From Candidatus Thalassarchaeaceae archaeon (lineage in GTDB: Archaea > Thermoplasmatota > Poseidoniia > Poseidoniales > Thalassarchaeaceae), in the NCBI GenBank assembly GCA_023700245.1, contig JAJPRE010000007.1, forward strand, positions 1 through 64,000: a DNA stretch of 64,000 nt. The letters run 5' to 3'. Positions 7,824-16,978 of this stretch are shown here, one piece after another. Numbering within the stretch: position 1 is the stretch's first letter; the number at the start of each line of letters is the position of its first letter. Both the position numbers and the translations under genes were made by a program. The notes beneath the pieces were generated by a model. It searched no databases and had not been told where the DNA came from. It saw nothing but the letters and a program-made list of their open reading frames with translations.

Positions 7824-10800
7824 TTAAAAGAAATCATCCAATGTCATTACAGTGACAAAATCATTATTGAATAACGAATCCACGCTATCTGATGTCCAAT
7901 ATACTCTCTGTTTAGTATACATATCTACTCCAAATTCTTCAATTACATCTTTTGTAATCTGAATATATTTCTTCACAGCCCCCTTTGATACTGTCAACAC
8001 AACATTGCCATTACACATCGATCCATCATCACCTCTAGAAATAGTATCAAAACCACTCCTAATGGTTTTTCTTTGAATGCACTTTCCAGCAAGTGGTATT
8101 CTTCTGTACTTCTCACCACATTTAACACATCTAACAGACTGTCGGGTAAATGCCATCATATTTCCTCTCATGTCTGGTAAAAAATGTGATTGAATGACCT
8201 TTGATGCAACTAAAGTTGCATCAACGGCACGTAAGCGTTTTCCAAGGTTTAATTGACCATCCATTTTGTCTTTCATACTTTTTAGTGTTTTATATGAGGA
8301 GTTTTTTGGTCCAGCATCCAGGGGTCCAGAATCATGTGTCCACCCATATCCTCGTTTATCTCCAATTGAACCTTCTCTATGTGAAACTAAATCGACCATA
8401 TTCATCATTTCACTTGGATGTGGTTGAGTAAGCGTTGATTCATAAAAAGAACTAGAATAACTCCATGAACAATCGACATTAAGTGCTTCTTTATCTATTT
8501 CACTTGGATTTATTCTTGTTGAAAGTACAAGCGGAGCGTCCATTTGACCCCCTCTTCCTGATGGTAAAATAGATCTTGAAAAGTTAAGTAAACCATCTAA
8601 GAGAAGCATAATACTATCTTCATCTCCATCACAATTTCGTCTTTTAGCCGCGTGAAATAATGGGTGAGCATATCCTGCTGAGGCCTTCGTCCATCCAATT
8701 ATTCTACATAGTACACCTCCTGAAGTATGCGGGGCAAGGCCAATTCCCAATTGACCTACTAAGTCTAATTCATGTTTAACATTATAGAAAGGCTCCATTT
8801 TATAAAATCTTACTAGCAACTCATCTACAAATTTACATGTTGAAATTAAATGCTCTTTACCATTAATTGATGGTATGAAATCCTGCGGATATAACTCTAA
8901 TATTTGATCGTCAGATTTTAATTGGTTTCCAAACATATCATATTTATATCCTAAATTATATAATTTCTTCCAAGGAGTACCAATCTCTGATGGTTTAAAA
9001 TGCGTTACTGGTACATCTATCATATCATATCTGGCCGTACCATCTCTAAATACTGATAAATTATGCTTTGCCCTCAATATTCCTTTTTCAATTGGTTCAG
9101 GTGTTTGTAATTTTGAAATTAATTCCTTCATAGCTTTAATTCTTACAGGAAGACGTTCTAAATTTAAAGACCTTCTTTTCACTTCTAGTATTGATTCTAT
9201 GGGTATGTTAGTTCTTTCTCCTAGCCTTCTACGTTGTTGATTTTTATTATTTCTTACCACAGTTCTTCCTCCACATTCAATGGGATCAGATTGATCAACT
9301 CTATTATGGCAAATTATATGCCCTGAACTCTTTCCACATTTTTTGCACGTTCTTGGAGACATTTCCACAGTTATTGATACTTTATTGGATGCTTGCTGCA
9401 TTAGTCTCTGCGGCCCGCCAGCTCCTCCGATAGGGTACAATGAATGTACCATTGGTTTCATCTCTCTAATTCCAGATTTTTCAGGTCTACCCATTCTTGC
9501 TCCTATTCTGCAAGGAACTGCATCTTCCCACCTGATAGAAGATAAATTTCTTACTAACCATAATGTTTTATCTACATCATCATCATCCACCAATTTCATT
9601 GCATTCCGGTATATTTGCATATCCCTTGGTCCATTGTCAATTATTTTACTTGCTGCTACTTCTCCGGATTTTTCTGTCTCAGATGCCTCTAATCCAGATT
9701 GCATTGCCCTTGTAGTGGCCTCTCGCCTTGCTTCTTGTCTATTTTCTCTAAGAATTTTAGACCTTTCATTTTCTTCATCAATTATAATAATTGAACTCTT
9801 TAATTTTGATGACCTATCCTTAACATAAGGTCCATAATCAGAATTTTTAATTATTTTATTATTAGTAATTTTTAATCCGAGCCCATAAAGTAACCCTTCC
9901 CAATAACGAGGTATAATGATGTCTGCACCCTGATGATGATGTTCTAATCCAAGTGTCATTAACGCACATTTTATGACTCCATGTATTTTTATTTCAGATG
10001 TTTTAGGGAACTGATTAATTACTTCATCAGGAATCAATCCTTCCAATTCATTACCAATATTCCAATTTTTAACAACATTATTTATTCGTAACTTACCTTT
10101 ATTAACTTGTGATTTGAGTAGTTCTTCAACCAATATTGAAACCGCTGAAATTGGTAAATCTGACCACCAAATATTCCATGGTGGAGGTACTGCAGTGCCA
10201 AAATTTTCTGATATCTTACATACTTGATCCCAATTTAATTGATATGTTCGTAAAAAATTTATCCATTCTCTTTTACGCCAATTCCTATCAATCTGCCTCT
10301 CTCCTCCTCTGTTAATGGCCCCTGTAAAAGGAATACCTAAAGGAAACTTTTTCTTATTTATTCCTAAAATACCGGCTAAAAAGCTAATTTTATCAGGGTG
10401 ATCTAAAGCTTCTGCAAGATCCGCAGCCCACCAATCCATCGAGTATGAAGATGGTACTAGATTTTTATTATTTTCTAGGAATTCTCCGAATCCTAATAAT
10501 ATTTCGCCCGAATCCCATATAGAGTGTATCTTATTCTCAGTATCTTTCCACCCTTCAAGAGTTTTAATTAGTTTAAAATTCCCATTTATTTCTAATATTA
10601 ATGGGCCATCAATTTCTATACACGGAGTTACTGCACATGCTTTCCCAGGCCTTTCCATTTTCATCTGAGTCCCAACAGATAAAAATCCACCCATTGCTTC
10701 CATAGTAATTGGATTAATTCCTGCTGCTGCTAATCCAGTAACTCTACTTCTGCCATATCGCAACCGAAATCCCCCAGGTTCCCCAGGTTCCCCAAAAATT

Positions 10801-11792
10801 GGTCTCCCAGCAATAACATCATCCATAAATCTGGTAATTTTTGGAATTTTTCTGGACTCAAAAATTACATCCTTTTCCTTTTCTTTTCCCTTATTTGCAA
10901 AATCTGAGATGAATTCCCATCCTGTAATTTTTAATCTTTCTACATGTTTCTTTATTTTTGGAGCTTTAAGGCACAAACCTTCTCCAATGACTAACATCAC
11001 TCCACCCCTTATCCTTGTCCTAGATGTCCCATTAGAATTTATTACGTTACGAACTTCCTTGAAACCTGCGCATTCATTTTTTTCTGTTTCCTCTCCATTA
11101 ATCATAACTGGACACGCTCTAACAATTGTCTCAATCTCTTCGGGAGGTGGTTTATACTGTAATCCAACACGATAAAGTCCAAATTCTTCTTTGACTCTTT
11201 CAACTTCATCTGTGGTTGGAATATATCTGCCGACACCCAACTCCCTCCGTATCATATCGCCAATTAGCACACCGAGTGCTTGCGCAGTCCCTCCTGCAGC
11301 ACGAATAGGGCCGCAGAAGTCTATAGATAGAAATTCAGAACCATCAACATTGTTTAGAATCCTAACATCTCCAATGCCTTCTAATGGGGCTACTAAAACA
11401 GCTTCCGTGAGAACAGCTAATCCAACTCTCAAACCGCAGTCAATTGATATTTGCAAATCTTTAGTTTCCTCAAATTTACTTTTTGCAACATCAACTCCTA
11501 TCTTTATTGATGCAGTTTCCCTATCATGTTCTTTCAATAGTTTTCTTAAGTCATGCTCGATTGACAAATCTTTCAAGTAATCTTTCTGCAGAAGTTTTTC
11601 AGTCCTACTCGCAAGATCAGAAGCCCTTGGAATTTCTATATAATTTTCAAAGTCTAAGTTTTTTAATTTAGCCCTTGATGCTAAATTATATACTTCTTCA
11701 GTTTTATCATCTAACCATTGCTGATATCTCTGAATTTCTCCTTCTAGAATTTCAGAATCATATATTTCAGTTACTGTATTTTTTATCGACAT
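7824..11792 (-). CDS. polC: DNA polymerase D large subunit (DP2)
   Basis: 1322-aa catalytic subunit of archaeal replicative polymerase D. The double-psi beta-barrel active-site motif NCDGDEDS is visible near residue 1050, with cysteine clusters at about 812 (CKKCGKSSGHIIC) and 1219 (CVKCGEKY...C). The protein ends TLDDFF, a degenerate PCNA-binding (PIP-like) tail. No intein is evident; the length is near other DP2 proteins (about 1250-1300). I start at ATG 11792 rather than the track's 11843 because it is preceded by gggggggtgacgga, a Shine-Dalgarno-like run, and because the family N-terminus begins near here. A TATA-like aattatatg lies about 26 bases upstream of that ATG. The small subunit is not in the window. 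Confidence 0.96.
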   Translation of the reverse strand: MSIKNTVTEIYDSEILEGEIQRYQQWLDDKTEEVYNLASRAKLKNLDFENYIEIPRASDLASRTEKLLQKDYLKDLSIEHDLRKLLKEHDRETASIKIGVDVAKSKFEETKDLQISIDCGLRVGLAVLTEAVLVAPLEGIGDVRILNNVDGSEFLSIDFCGPIRAAGGTAQALGVLIGDMIRRELGVGRYIPTTDEVERVKEEFGLYRVGLQYKPPPEEIETIVRACPVMINGEETEKNECAGFKEVRNVINSNGTSRTRIRGGVMLVIGEGLCLKAPKIKKHVERLKITGWEFISDFANKGKEKEKDVIFESRKIPKITRFMDDVIAGRPIFGEPGEPGGFRLRYGRSRVTGLAAAGINPITMEAMGGFLSVGTQMKMERPGKACAVTPCIEIDGPLILEINGNFKLIKTLEGWKDTENKIHSIWDSGEILLGFGEFLENNKNLVPSSYSMDWWAADLAEALDHPDKISFLAGILGINKKKFPLGIPFTGAINRGGERQIDRNWRKREWINFLRTYQLNWDQVCKISENFGTAVPPPWNIWWSDLPISAVSILVEELLKSQVNKGKLRINNVVKNWNIGNELEGLIPDEVINQFPKTSEIKIHGVIKCALMTLGLEHHHQGADIIIPRYWEGLLYGLGLKITNNKIIKNSDYGPYVKDRSSKLKSSIIIIDEENERSKILRENRQEARREATTRAMQSGLEASETEKSGEVAASKIIDNGPRDMQIYRNAMKLVDDDDVDKTLWLVRNLSSIRWEDAVPCRIGARMGRPEKSGIREMKPMVHSLYPIGGAGGPQRLMQQASNKVSITVEMSPRTCKKCGKSSGHIICHNRVDQSDPIECGGRTVVRNNKNQQRRRLGERTNIPIESILEVKRRSLNLERLPVRIKAMKELISKLQTPEPIEKGILRAKHNLSVFRDGTARYDMIDVPVTHFKPSEIGTPWKKLYNLGYKYDMFGNQLKSDDQILELYPQDFIPSINGKEHLISTCKFVDELLVRFYKMEPFYNVKHELDLVGQLGIGLAPHTSGGVLCRIIGWTKASAGYAHPLFHAAKRRNCDGDEDSIMLLLDGLLNFSRSILPSGRGGQMDAPLVLSTRINPSEIDKEALNVDCSWSYSSSFYESTLTQPHPSEMMNMVDLVSHREGSIGDKRGYGWTHDSGPLDAGPKNSSYKTLKSMKDKMDGQLNLGKRLRAVDATLVASKVIQSHFLPDMRGNMMAFTRQSVRCVKCGEKYRRIPLAGKCIQRKTIRSGFDTISRGDDGSMCNGNVVLTVSKGAVKKYIQITKDVIEEFGVDMYTKQRVYWTSDSVDSLFNNDFVTVMTLDDFF

Positions 11793-11935
11793 TCCGTCAC
11801 CCCCCCGTCCTGTCATATAATTCACGACCACACTAGACCGCACAAGAACATTGACTGTAATAATACCCTTTTCGAGACTTATTTAGGATAACGTTCTTGC
11901 CACTCTTACATCTCCCCGATGAAGGTAATGTACAG

Positions 11936-12520
11936 ATGACTCCAATCAATGATGCAAAATTAAACCTTATCAATAAAATAAAAGAACTAGCATATTTATA
12001 TTCTCCAAATGAACATTTCACATTAGCAAGCGGGCGTAAAAGCCCTCATTTTTTTGATATGAAGCCAGTCATGATGAATCCGGAATGTGCCCATTTATTG
12101 GGAATATTGATCCATGATGCAATCAACGATTTTGATAGAGTAGATGCTATTGGTGGACTAGAATTGGGCGCTGTTCCATTGACAGGTATAGCCATTGCTA
12201 AAGCAGGTAAGGGCTCCAAATTAAAAGGATTTATTGTTCGTAAAGAGCCAAAAGGTAGAGGAGGAAGGAAGACTGGAAATCCTCCTGGAATTGAGGGAGC
12301 AAGTATCACTAAAGGTGAACATATTATTTTACTTGAAGATGTTACTACAACCGGTGGTTCAGCACTTAAAGCTGCAAAAATTCTTCAAGATATAGGTTGT
12401 AAAGTTGTAGGTTGTATAACTATACTAGACAGGCAAGAAGGAGGAATCAAAGCTTTTGCTGAATCCAACATTCCTCTAATCCCACTAGTACTTAGATCAG
12501 ATATTTCTGGAGAGAAATGA
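11936..12520 (+). CDS. pyrE: Orotate phosphoribosyltransferase
   Basis: About 194 aa. It transfers ribose-5-phosphate from PRPP to orotate to make OMP in pyrimidine synthesis. The substrate region FTLASGRKSPHFFDMKP (about residues 28-44) and the PRPP loop IILLEDVTTTGGSA (about 132-145) are clear. The track opens at a TTG at 11897; I prefer ATG 11936, preceded by gaaggtaa and giving a normal family N-terminus. It is divergent from polC. The next gene begins on the base after its stop, so the two are probably co-translated. Confidence 0.93.
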   Translation: MTPINDAKLNLINKIKELAYLYSPNEHFTLASGRKSPHFFDMKPVMMNPECAHLLGILIHDAINDFDRVDAIGGLELGAVPLTGIAIAKAGKGSKLKGFIVRKEPKGRGGRKTGNPPGIEGASITKGEHIILLEDVTTTGGSALKAAKILQDIGCKVVGCITILDRQEGGIKAFAESNIPLIPLVLRSDISGEK

Positions 12521-12919
12521 ATGTCCCAGCATCGTATAGATACTGAAGAACTTCCGTATCTTCCTGAAAAAATCCCCAAAAAAGAATATTTGGGGGTACA
12601 AGGATTTTTTTCTCTCGATATGAGGGTCGGAGAGATATTAGAGGTTGAACAATTTCCTGAAATGAAAAAACCTTCATATAAAATAAAAGTGAATTTTGGT
12701 CCTGTAATTGGTATACTTTGGACTTCAGCACAGGTTACTAACTATTCAAGAGGAGAATTAATTGGTCGTAAAGTAGTAGGTGCAATTAACTTAGGAGATA
12801 AAACTCTCCCAAAGGGTTTCGTATCCCAGTTTCTAATTCTAGGGGCATTAGAATCTGATGGTACAGTACAACTTTTACAAGTACCATCTAATACGCTTCT
12901 TGGCTCAATTATTTCATAG
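12521..12919 (+). CDS. tRNA-binding domain protein (CsaA / MetRS-beta-like)
   Basis: 132-aa stand-alone OB-fold tRNA-binding domain. The core (FSLDMRVGEILEVEQFPEMKKPSYKIKVNFG through NYSRGELIGRKVVGAINLG to the FVSQFLILGA segment) matches the CsaA/MetG C-terminal/Arc1p family. Such proteins bind tRNA, either alone (CsaA, chaperone-like) or as a trans-acting module for methionyl-tRNA synthetase. The ATG directly follows the pyrE TGA. A metG gene is not in the window, so the partner is unknown. Confidence 0.85.
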   Translation: MSQHRIDTEELPYLPEKIPKKEYLGVQGFFSLDMRVGEILEVEQFPEMKKPSYKIKVNFGPVIGILWTSAQVTNYSRGELIGRKVVGAINLGDKTLPKGFVSQFLILGALESDGTVQLLQVPSNTLLGSIIS

Positions 12920-12986
12920 TAAAATTCCCAATATTGTATGCTAATAACCGTTATACTCAATAACCTTATTCTATCCCTTGGATAAT

Positions 12987-13472
12987 ATGACTTATGTATC
13001 AATGACTACTACTCTAGGGGAAATACAAATTAAACTCTATACAGAGGATTGTCCAGAAACAACTACCAATTTTCTAAAGTTATTAGATGATGGTTTTTAT
13101 GATGGCTTACATTTTCATCGAATAATAAAAGATTTTATGATTCAAGGAGGTTGTCCAAAATCTAAAGATCCCGAAAGTAGAGCTGCAGGTACAGGCGGTC
13201 CAGGATGGCAAATACCTTGTGAGTCTTCAGCGCTTGCAAAAACACATGATAAACCCGGACTCTTTTCTATGGCAAACGCAGGGCCAAATACTGGCGGATC
13301 ACAATTTTTCTTAACAACCGTTTCAACTCCATGGTTAGATGGTAAACATGCAGTCTTTGGTGAAGTAGTAAAAGGAATGGATATAGTAAAAGCAATTGAA
13401 AACCAACCTACTAATTTTAGAGATAAGCCAGACACACCCCAACAAATAATATCAGTAAAAAGATTAGTTTAG
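12987..13472 (+). CDS. Peptidyl-prolyl cis-trans isomerase (cyclophilin)
   Basis: About 161-aa cyclophilin that catalyses proline isomerisation during folding. Typical segments are FHRIIKDFMIQGG, the Gly-rich GSQFFLTTV and LDGKHAVFGEV, with the active-site Arg of FHR and the Phe/Gln residues present. No signal peptide is seen, so it is cytoplasmic. The track starts at TTG 12978; ATG 12987 is more natural, and ATG 13002 is also possible. No clear ribosome binding site is present, so the message may be leaderless. Confidence 0.93.
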   Translation: MTYVSMTTTLGEIQIKLYTEDCPETTTNFLKLLDDGFYDGLHFHRIIKDFMIQGGCPKSKDPESRAAGTGGPGWQIPCESSALAKTHDKPGLFSMANAGPNTGGSQFFLTTVSTPWLDGKHAVFGEVVKGMDIVKAIENQPTNFRDKPDTPQQIISVKRLV

Positions 13473-13536
13473 TCCAATAATATTTAATTTAACATATAAT
13501 AATATAGTTTATTAATAATTATTAACTGGGTCGTGT

Positions 13537-15138
13537 ATGGGAAAGCACCACGCTGGAGATCGAAGAATAATTACTATCAGTTTACCAGAAGATATTGCTA
13601 AAAAACTAGATTTAAATGTCGGCAAGGGTAAAGATACTGGACGTTCAGCAACTATTTGTAAAATGATTTCCGAATCATTAGACTCTAAAATTCCAAAGTT
13701 AGTCAAAGTAAATGATATATCTTCTATAAGTCCTAAATTAGTCATTGGTAAAGTAAGAGAAGAAGTTGATACTATGGGAATAGTTGAAGTGCCCGCAGAT
13801 CGATATTATGGAGCACAAACTGCAAGATCTTTGATAAATTTCAAAATAGGTGATGATATAATGCCTCGATCAATAATAAGGGCATTTGGAATATTAAAAC
13901 AATCAGCAGCTGAAGTTAATATTGAGCTGGGAGAATTAAATTCAGGAATTGGTAAATTAATAGTCAGTACCTGTGATGAGGTCATATCTGGAAATTTAGA
14001 TGATCACTTCCCTCTCCGTATTTGGCAAACTGGTTCTGGTACTCAAACAAATATGAATGCCAATGAAGTAATTGCAAATAGGGCAATTGAAATGGTCAAC
14101 GGCGTTTTAGGAAGTAAAATACCTGTACATCCAAATGATCACGTCAATATGGCGCAATCAAGTAATGATACATTTCCAACTGCTATGCATTTAGCTGCAG
14201 CAGAAGAAATTTATCATAAATTATTACCTTCGGTAAGATCTATGAAATCTGAACTTGAAAAAAAAGTAATTGAATTTGATGGTATTATAAAAATTGGACG
14301 CACGCACCTTATGGATGCAGTTCCATTAACTCTTAGCCAAGAATTTAGTGGATATGTTGCTATGCTAAATGCAGATATTACTAGGATTGAATTTATATTA
14401 ACTGATCTATTTGAATTGGCCCTAGGTGGGACCGCAGTAGGAACTGGATTGAATTCCCATCCTGATTTCGCAAAGCATGTCGCTATAAAAATGGCAGAAA
14501 AAACAGGACTTCCATTTGAAACAGCCAACAATAAATTTGCTCAATTGGCAGCACATGATGCAGTAGTTTCAGCATCTGGGGCATTAAACACACTATCAGT
14601 ATCATTAATGAAGATTGCAAATGATATACGTTGGTTAGCATCTGGTCCGCGCTGTGGATTTGGTGAACTATCTCTCCCAGCTAATGAACCCGGATCTAGC
14701 ATAATGCCAGGCAAAGTAAATCCTACACAAGCCGAAGCAATGACGATGGTTTGTTGCCAAGTTATGGGTAATAATTCTGCAATATCTATTGGAGGAAGCC
14801 AGGGTAATTTCGAATTAAATGTTTTCAAGCCAATGATGATACATAATCTTCTTCACAGCATCAATCTCTTATCCGATTGCTGTACTTCATTTACAAATAA
14901 TTGTATTGTTGGTATTACTGCAAACAAAAGCCAGATAAGTAACCATCTTGAAAACTCTTTAATGTTAGTTACAGCGCTAAATTCACATATTGGATATGAT
15001 AATTCAGCCAAGATAGCCAAACATGCACATAAAAACAACTTGACATTAAGACAAAGTGCAATTAAGTTAGAGCTCTTAACTGACAAACAATTCAATGATT
15101 GGGTAGTTGCTAAAGAAATGACAGGGCCAAAAAAATAA
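13537..15138 (+). CDS. fumC: Class II fumarase with N-terminal ribbon-helix-helix-like extension
   Basis: 533 aa. From about residue 70 this is an ordinary class II fumarase (fumarate to L-malate, TCA cycle): [14 protein letters not shown], the [14 protein letters not shown] segment, [13 protein letters not shown] and the [11 protein letters not shown] signature near residue 385. Class II enzymes are about 460 aa, so the first ~70 residues are extra. They read as a ribbon-helix-helix (CopG/Arc-type) unit: a strand RRIITISLP, a helix EDIAKKLD, then [15 protein letters not shown]. The frame is uninterrupted. ATG 13537 is the start; the only internal ATG in position would give a protein starting MGIVEVP, slightly short for the family. 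The upstream region is very AT-rich with TATA-like stretches. Confidence 0.93.
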   Translation: MGKHHAGDRRIITISLPEDIAKKLDLNVGKGKDTGRSATICKMISESLDSKIPKLVKVNDISSISPKLVIGKVREEVDTMGIVEVPADRYYGAQTARSLINFKIGDDIMPRSIIRAFGILKQSAAEVNIELGELNSGIGKLIVSTCDEVISGNLDDHFPLRIWQTGSGTQTNMNANEVIANRAIEMVNGVLGSKIPVHPNDHVNMAQSSNDTFPTAMHLAAAEEIYHKLLPSVRSMKSELEKKVIEFDGIIKIGRTHLMDAVPLTLSQEFSGYVAMLNADITRIEFILTDLFELALGGTAVGTGLNSHPDFAKHVAIKMAEKTGLPFETANNKFAQLAAHDAVVSASGALNTLSVSLMKIANDIRWLASGPRCGFGELSLPANEPGSSIMPGKVNPTQAEAMTMVCCQVMGNNSAISIGGSQGNFELNVFKPMMIHNLLHSINLLSDCCTSFTNNCIVGITANKSQISNHLENSLMLVTALNSHIGYDNSAKIAKHAHKNNLTLRQSAIKLELLTDKQFNDWVVAKEMTGPKK

Positions 15139-15175
15139 AATAATATTGGGCAAAGATAACCAAGTTGGGAGCAAC

Positions 15176-15209
15176 AGAGAACAACACCTATGGGGGGGCG
15201 TTGTTCTCT
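15176..15209. repeat. Perfect 10-bp inverted repeat with G7 loop
   Basis: The arms AGAGAACAAC (15176-15185) and GTTGTTCTCT (15200-15209) are perfect complements around a 14-base loop that contains seven consecutive G. Flanking GGAG and CTCC could extend it through an internal loop. It lies just after fumC. On the minus strand the following bases become T-rich inside the fumC end, so it could end a minus-strand RNA. Confidence 0.7.
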
Positions 15210-15273
15210 GATTACTCCGCAGGGTCTGGTTCCATTTTGGTCATAAGACGGTTAATTTTCCCAGGTAGCTACT

Positions 15274-15300
15274 AATAATCCGCTAAGGATTATTTTGTTT
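15274..15300 (+). terminator. Terminator-like hairpin with T-rich tail
   Basis: An 8-bp perfect stem AATAATCC/GGATTATT with a 5-base loop is followed by TTGTTT on the + strand, the layout of an intrinsic terminator. It may end transcription from fumC, 135 bases upstream, or form part of the RNA structure of this region. Archaea mostly terminate on U-tracts alone, so the role is uncertain. Confidence 0.4.
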
Positions 15301-15533
15301 GATGTTTCCATCTTTTCCGACTTTTGATAAATTACTTTTTCATTTGCCGTTTTTGTTTCTATTACCAATTCTCACAGGTTCTTTTCACAAAACTAGTACC
15401 ATTACACTCCACGATTTTATTCGCGCTCGCTTTTGCGTGTTTCTCTTTCAATTTTACTTGATTGTTCCCCACGACACAACTCAGGATTGTCTCCTCCCCC
15501 TTCTTGTGTGTACCTCTACGGTATGGTATCTGA

Positions 15534-15576
15534 TTCGGTTTTGTTTTCCCCGCCTAAACGTTCGGTTTTGTTTTCC
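15534..15576 (+). repeat. 16-bp direct repeat TTCGGTTTTGTTTTCC x2
   Basis: Two exact copies of TTCGGTTTTGTTTTCC start at 15534 and 15561, a 27-base period, inside the pyrimidine-rich gene-free region. Function is unknown. They could be repeated binding sites or a structural element of a minus-strand RNA, where they read GGAAAACAAAACCGAA. Confidence 0.8.
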
Positions 15577-15878
15577 TCAGCCCCTGTTATTTATTTTTCC
15601 ATTCTTTCGTTTGGATATTTCCACTTCAGTTCTACCGCCATCTCAATCACCCACAGGTGATCTCGACTATTGCCTCGATCTCTTTTCAGAAATCGATTTT
15701 ACTGCCCCAAATTTGAGGCTCGGTTTTTGTGGCCCGCGGATAAGCCGAAGCGCATCCACACCACTCCCTCGGAGCAGCAAGGCAAATAGGAAGATGCCCG
15801 ACTTTTAAATGTTTCGGCAATAAAGCCGCAGTACACTGGAAATGCCCCTCCAATTACGTTAATTTCCACTGAAATTTT

Positions 15879-16955
15879 TTAATCACGAAGTTTTCTTATT
15901 CTCTCTTTGAGCAGTGCCCTCTTTTCATCATTTACTACTAATTTATTTGAGGATTTCAAGCGACGATTCAATACCCTTTCTTCGATTAAGAAAATTTTAC
16001 CTTCCGAATCGCCAAGGACTAAAATTTCACCATACCTTTTCATTTTTCTTATTCTTGAATTATGTTTTATATGATATTTTAATACTCCTGAATCAACATC
16101 AATTATGCTAATTTTGGAGTTAGTTGTCCAAGTCGAAACCCATAAACAATCAGTACTCTCAATCAATGGCCCACTGATAATTTTATCTATAATCCCGTTA
16201 ACATTATACTCCCAATTATTTTCTTTTGAGTATATCATTCCAGATTCCAGTCCAATAACCATATCTTTCATAACTTCTATTACCTTTACCGAAGAATCTC
16301 CTATTTTTACTTCGTTAATTTCATCTTTGTTTAATACTGTAATCAATCCATTACTATGCCCAAGGTAAATAATTTGATCCTTTTTAAATCCCGTTGTAAT
16401 TGGATTTTTATTTTTTAATGATACATATTCGACTTTTTTGCCGGGTGTAATTTTCCCATATCCGCATTTGGGTCTACTAAGTCCTACGCATACCCCATAT
16501 TTTGTTGAACAGAAAAACCACGGCTTACCCTCTATAATCCACTTTTCTAAAATTTTTCCATTTTGATCCAAATGCCATATTATTGATTCAGAATAATTAG
16601 AAATATGCAGGTCATATATTGAGGAACTAACCCAAATATCACCATTATTCACTTGGACAAAATCACTCAAACCTTCCAACTTTAAACTCCATAAAATTTT
16701 TCCTTTTAACAAATCAATTGAGTGCACATTACCTTCCTCAGTCAAGTATATTTTTTTTCCAAAAATAATTAATTCTGAACATGGACCTTCAAACTTATTC
16801 CTCCATTTCTCAATTCCTGAATTTATAGACCAACAAATCAATAATCCTTCTTTTGAACCGACTATGAGATAATCATCATGACTACTAATTACTGTACATT
16901 CACTATTCAAATTACGTACAAATGAAGAGATATCTTCTAATCTCATATATTCCAT
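15879..16955 (-). CDS. Beta-propeller (PQQ/WD-like repeat) protein
   Basis: 358 aa built from about seven repeats of roughly 40-45 residues with the pattern '..YLIVGSKEGLLICWSINSG..' and '..ILVLGDSEGKIFLI', typical of PQQ-like or WD beta-propellers. A basic tail (residues 330-358) ends RALLKERIRKLRD. There is no signal peptide, so it is probably a cytoplasmic scaffold. The ATG start has a ggggtca site. It is 23 bases downstream of the carboxypeptidase gene on the same strand, so the two may be one transcript. I cannot name a specific function. Confidence 0.75.
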   Translation of the reverse strand: MEYMRLEDISSFVRNLNSECTVISSHDDYLIVGSKEGLLICWSINSGIEKWRNKFEGPCSELIIFGKKIYLTEEGNVHSIDLLKGKILWSLKLEGLSDFVQVNNGDIWVSSSIYDLHISNYSESIIWHLDQNGKILEKWIIEGKPWFFCSTKYGVCVGLSRPKCGYGKITPGKKVEYVSLKNKNPITTGFKKDQIIYLGHSNGLITVLNKDEINEVKIGDSSVKVIEVMKDMVIGLESGMIYSKENNWEYNVNGIIDKIISGPLIESTDCLWVSTWTTNSKISIIDVDSGVLKYHIKHNSRIRKMKRYGEILVLGDSEGKIFLIEERVLNRRLKSSNKLVVNDEKRALLKERIRKLRD

Positions 16956-16978
16956 AATACTGACCCCGTATATTAAAT

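Larger units (their letters stand above)
15139..15878. other. 740-bp gene-free region, candidate structured RNA
   Basis: No convincing protein gene lies between the convergent fumC and propeller genes. The + strand is strongly pyrimidine-rich from about 15300 to 15660. Hairpins are frequent: AGAGAACAAC/GTTGTTCTCT (15176-15209), AATAATCC/GGATTATT (15274-15294), ATCACC/GGTGAT (15646-15661), GTGG..GGAT/ATCC..CCAC (15729-15764), CTCC/GGAG (15764-15774) and CGGC/GCCG (15815-15828). GC is locally higher around 15715-15840. On the minus strand a BRE/TATA-like CGAAAC-A-TTTAAA lies at 15804-15816, which would start a transcript near 15780. I could not match it to RNase P, SRP or other known RNA landmarks. 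Confidence 0.35.

Noticed and set aside
9343-9828. 161-aa + ORF inside the PolD gene
   Set aside because: Antisense shadow of a clearly conserved gene; Ser/Ile/Leu-biased without a domain.
7824-11792. Intein within the PolD large subunit
   Set aside because: The length is near that of intein-free proteins, and no N-terminal Cys/Ser block or C-terminal HN splice motif interrupts the active-site region.
15299-15808. 169-aa ORF in the gene-free region
   Set aside because: It is Phe/Ser/Pro/Leu-rich only because the strand is pyrimidine-rich. It has no ribosome binding site, no recognisable domain, and covers hairpin-rich sequence.
15640-15860. RNase P RNA or SRP RNA
   Set aside because: The GGAGCAGC stretch superficially resembles the SRP helix 8 region, but the paired CAGG side and GGAA loop are missing, and RNase P conserved regions I and V were not found.
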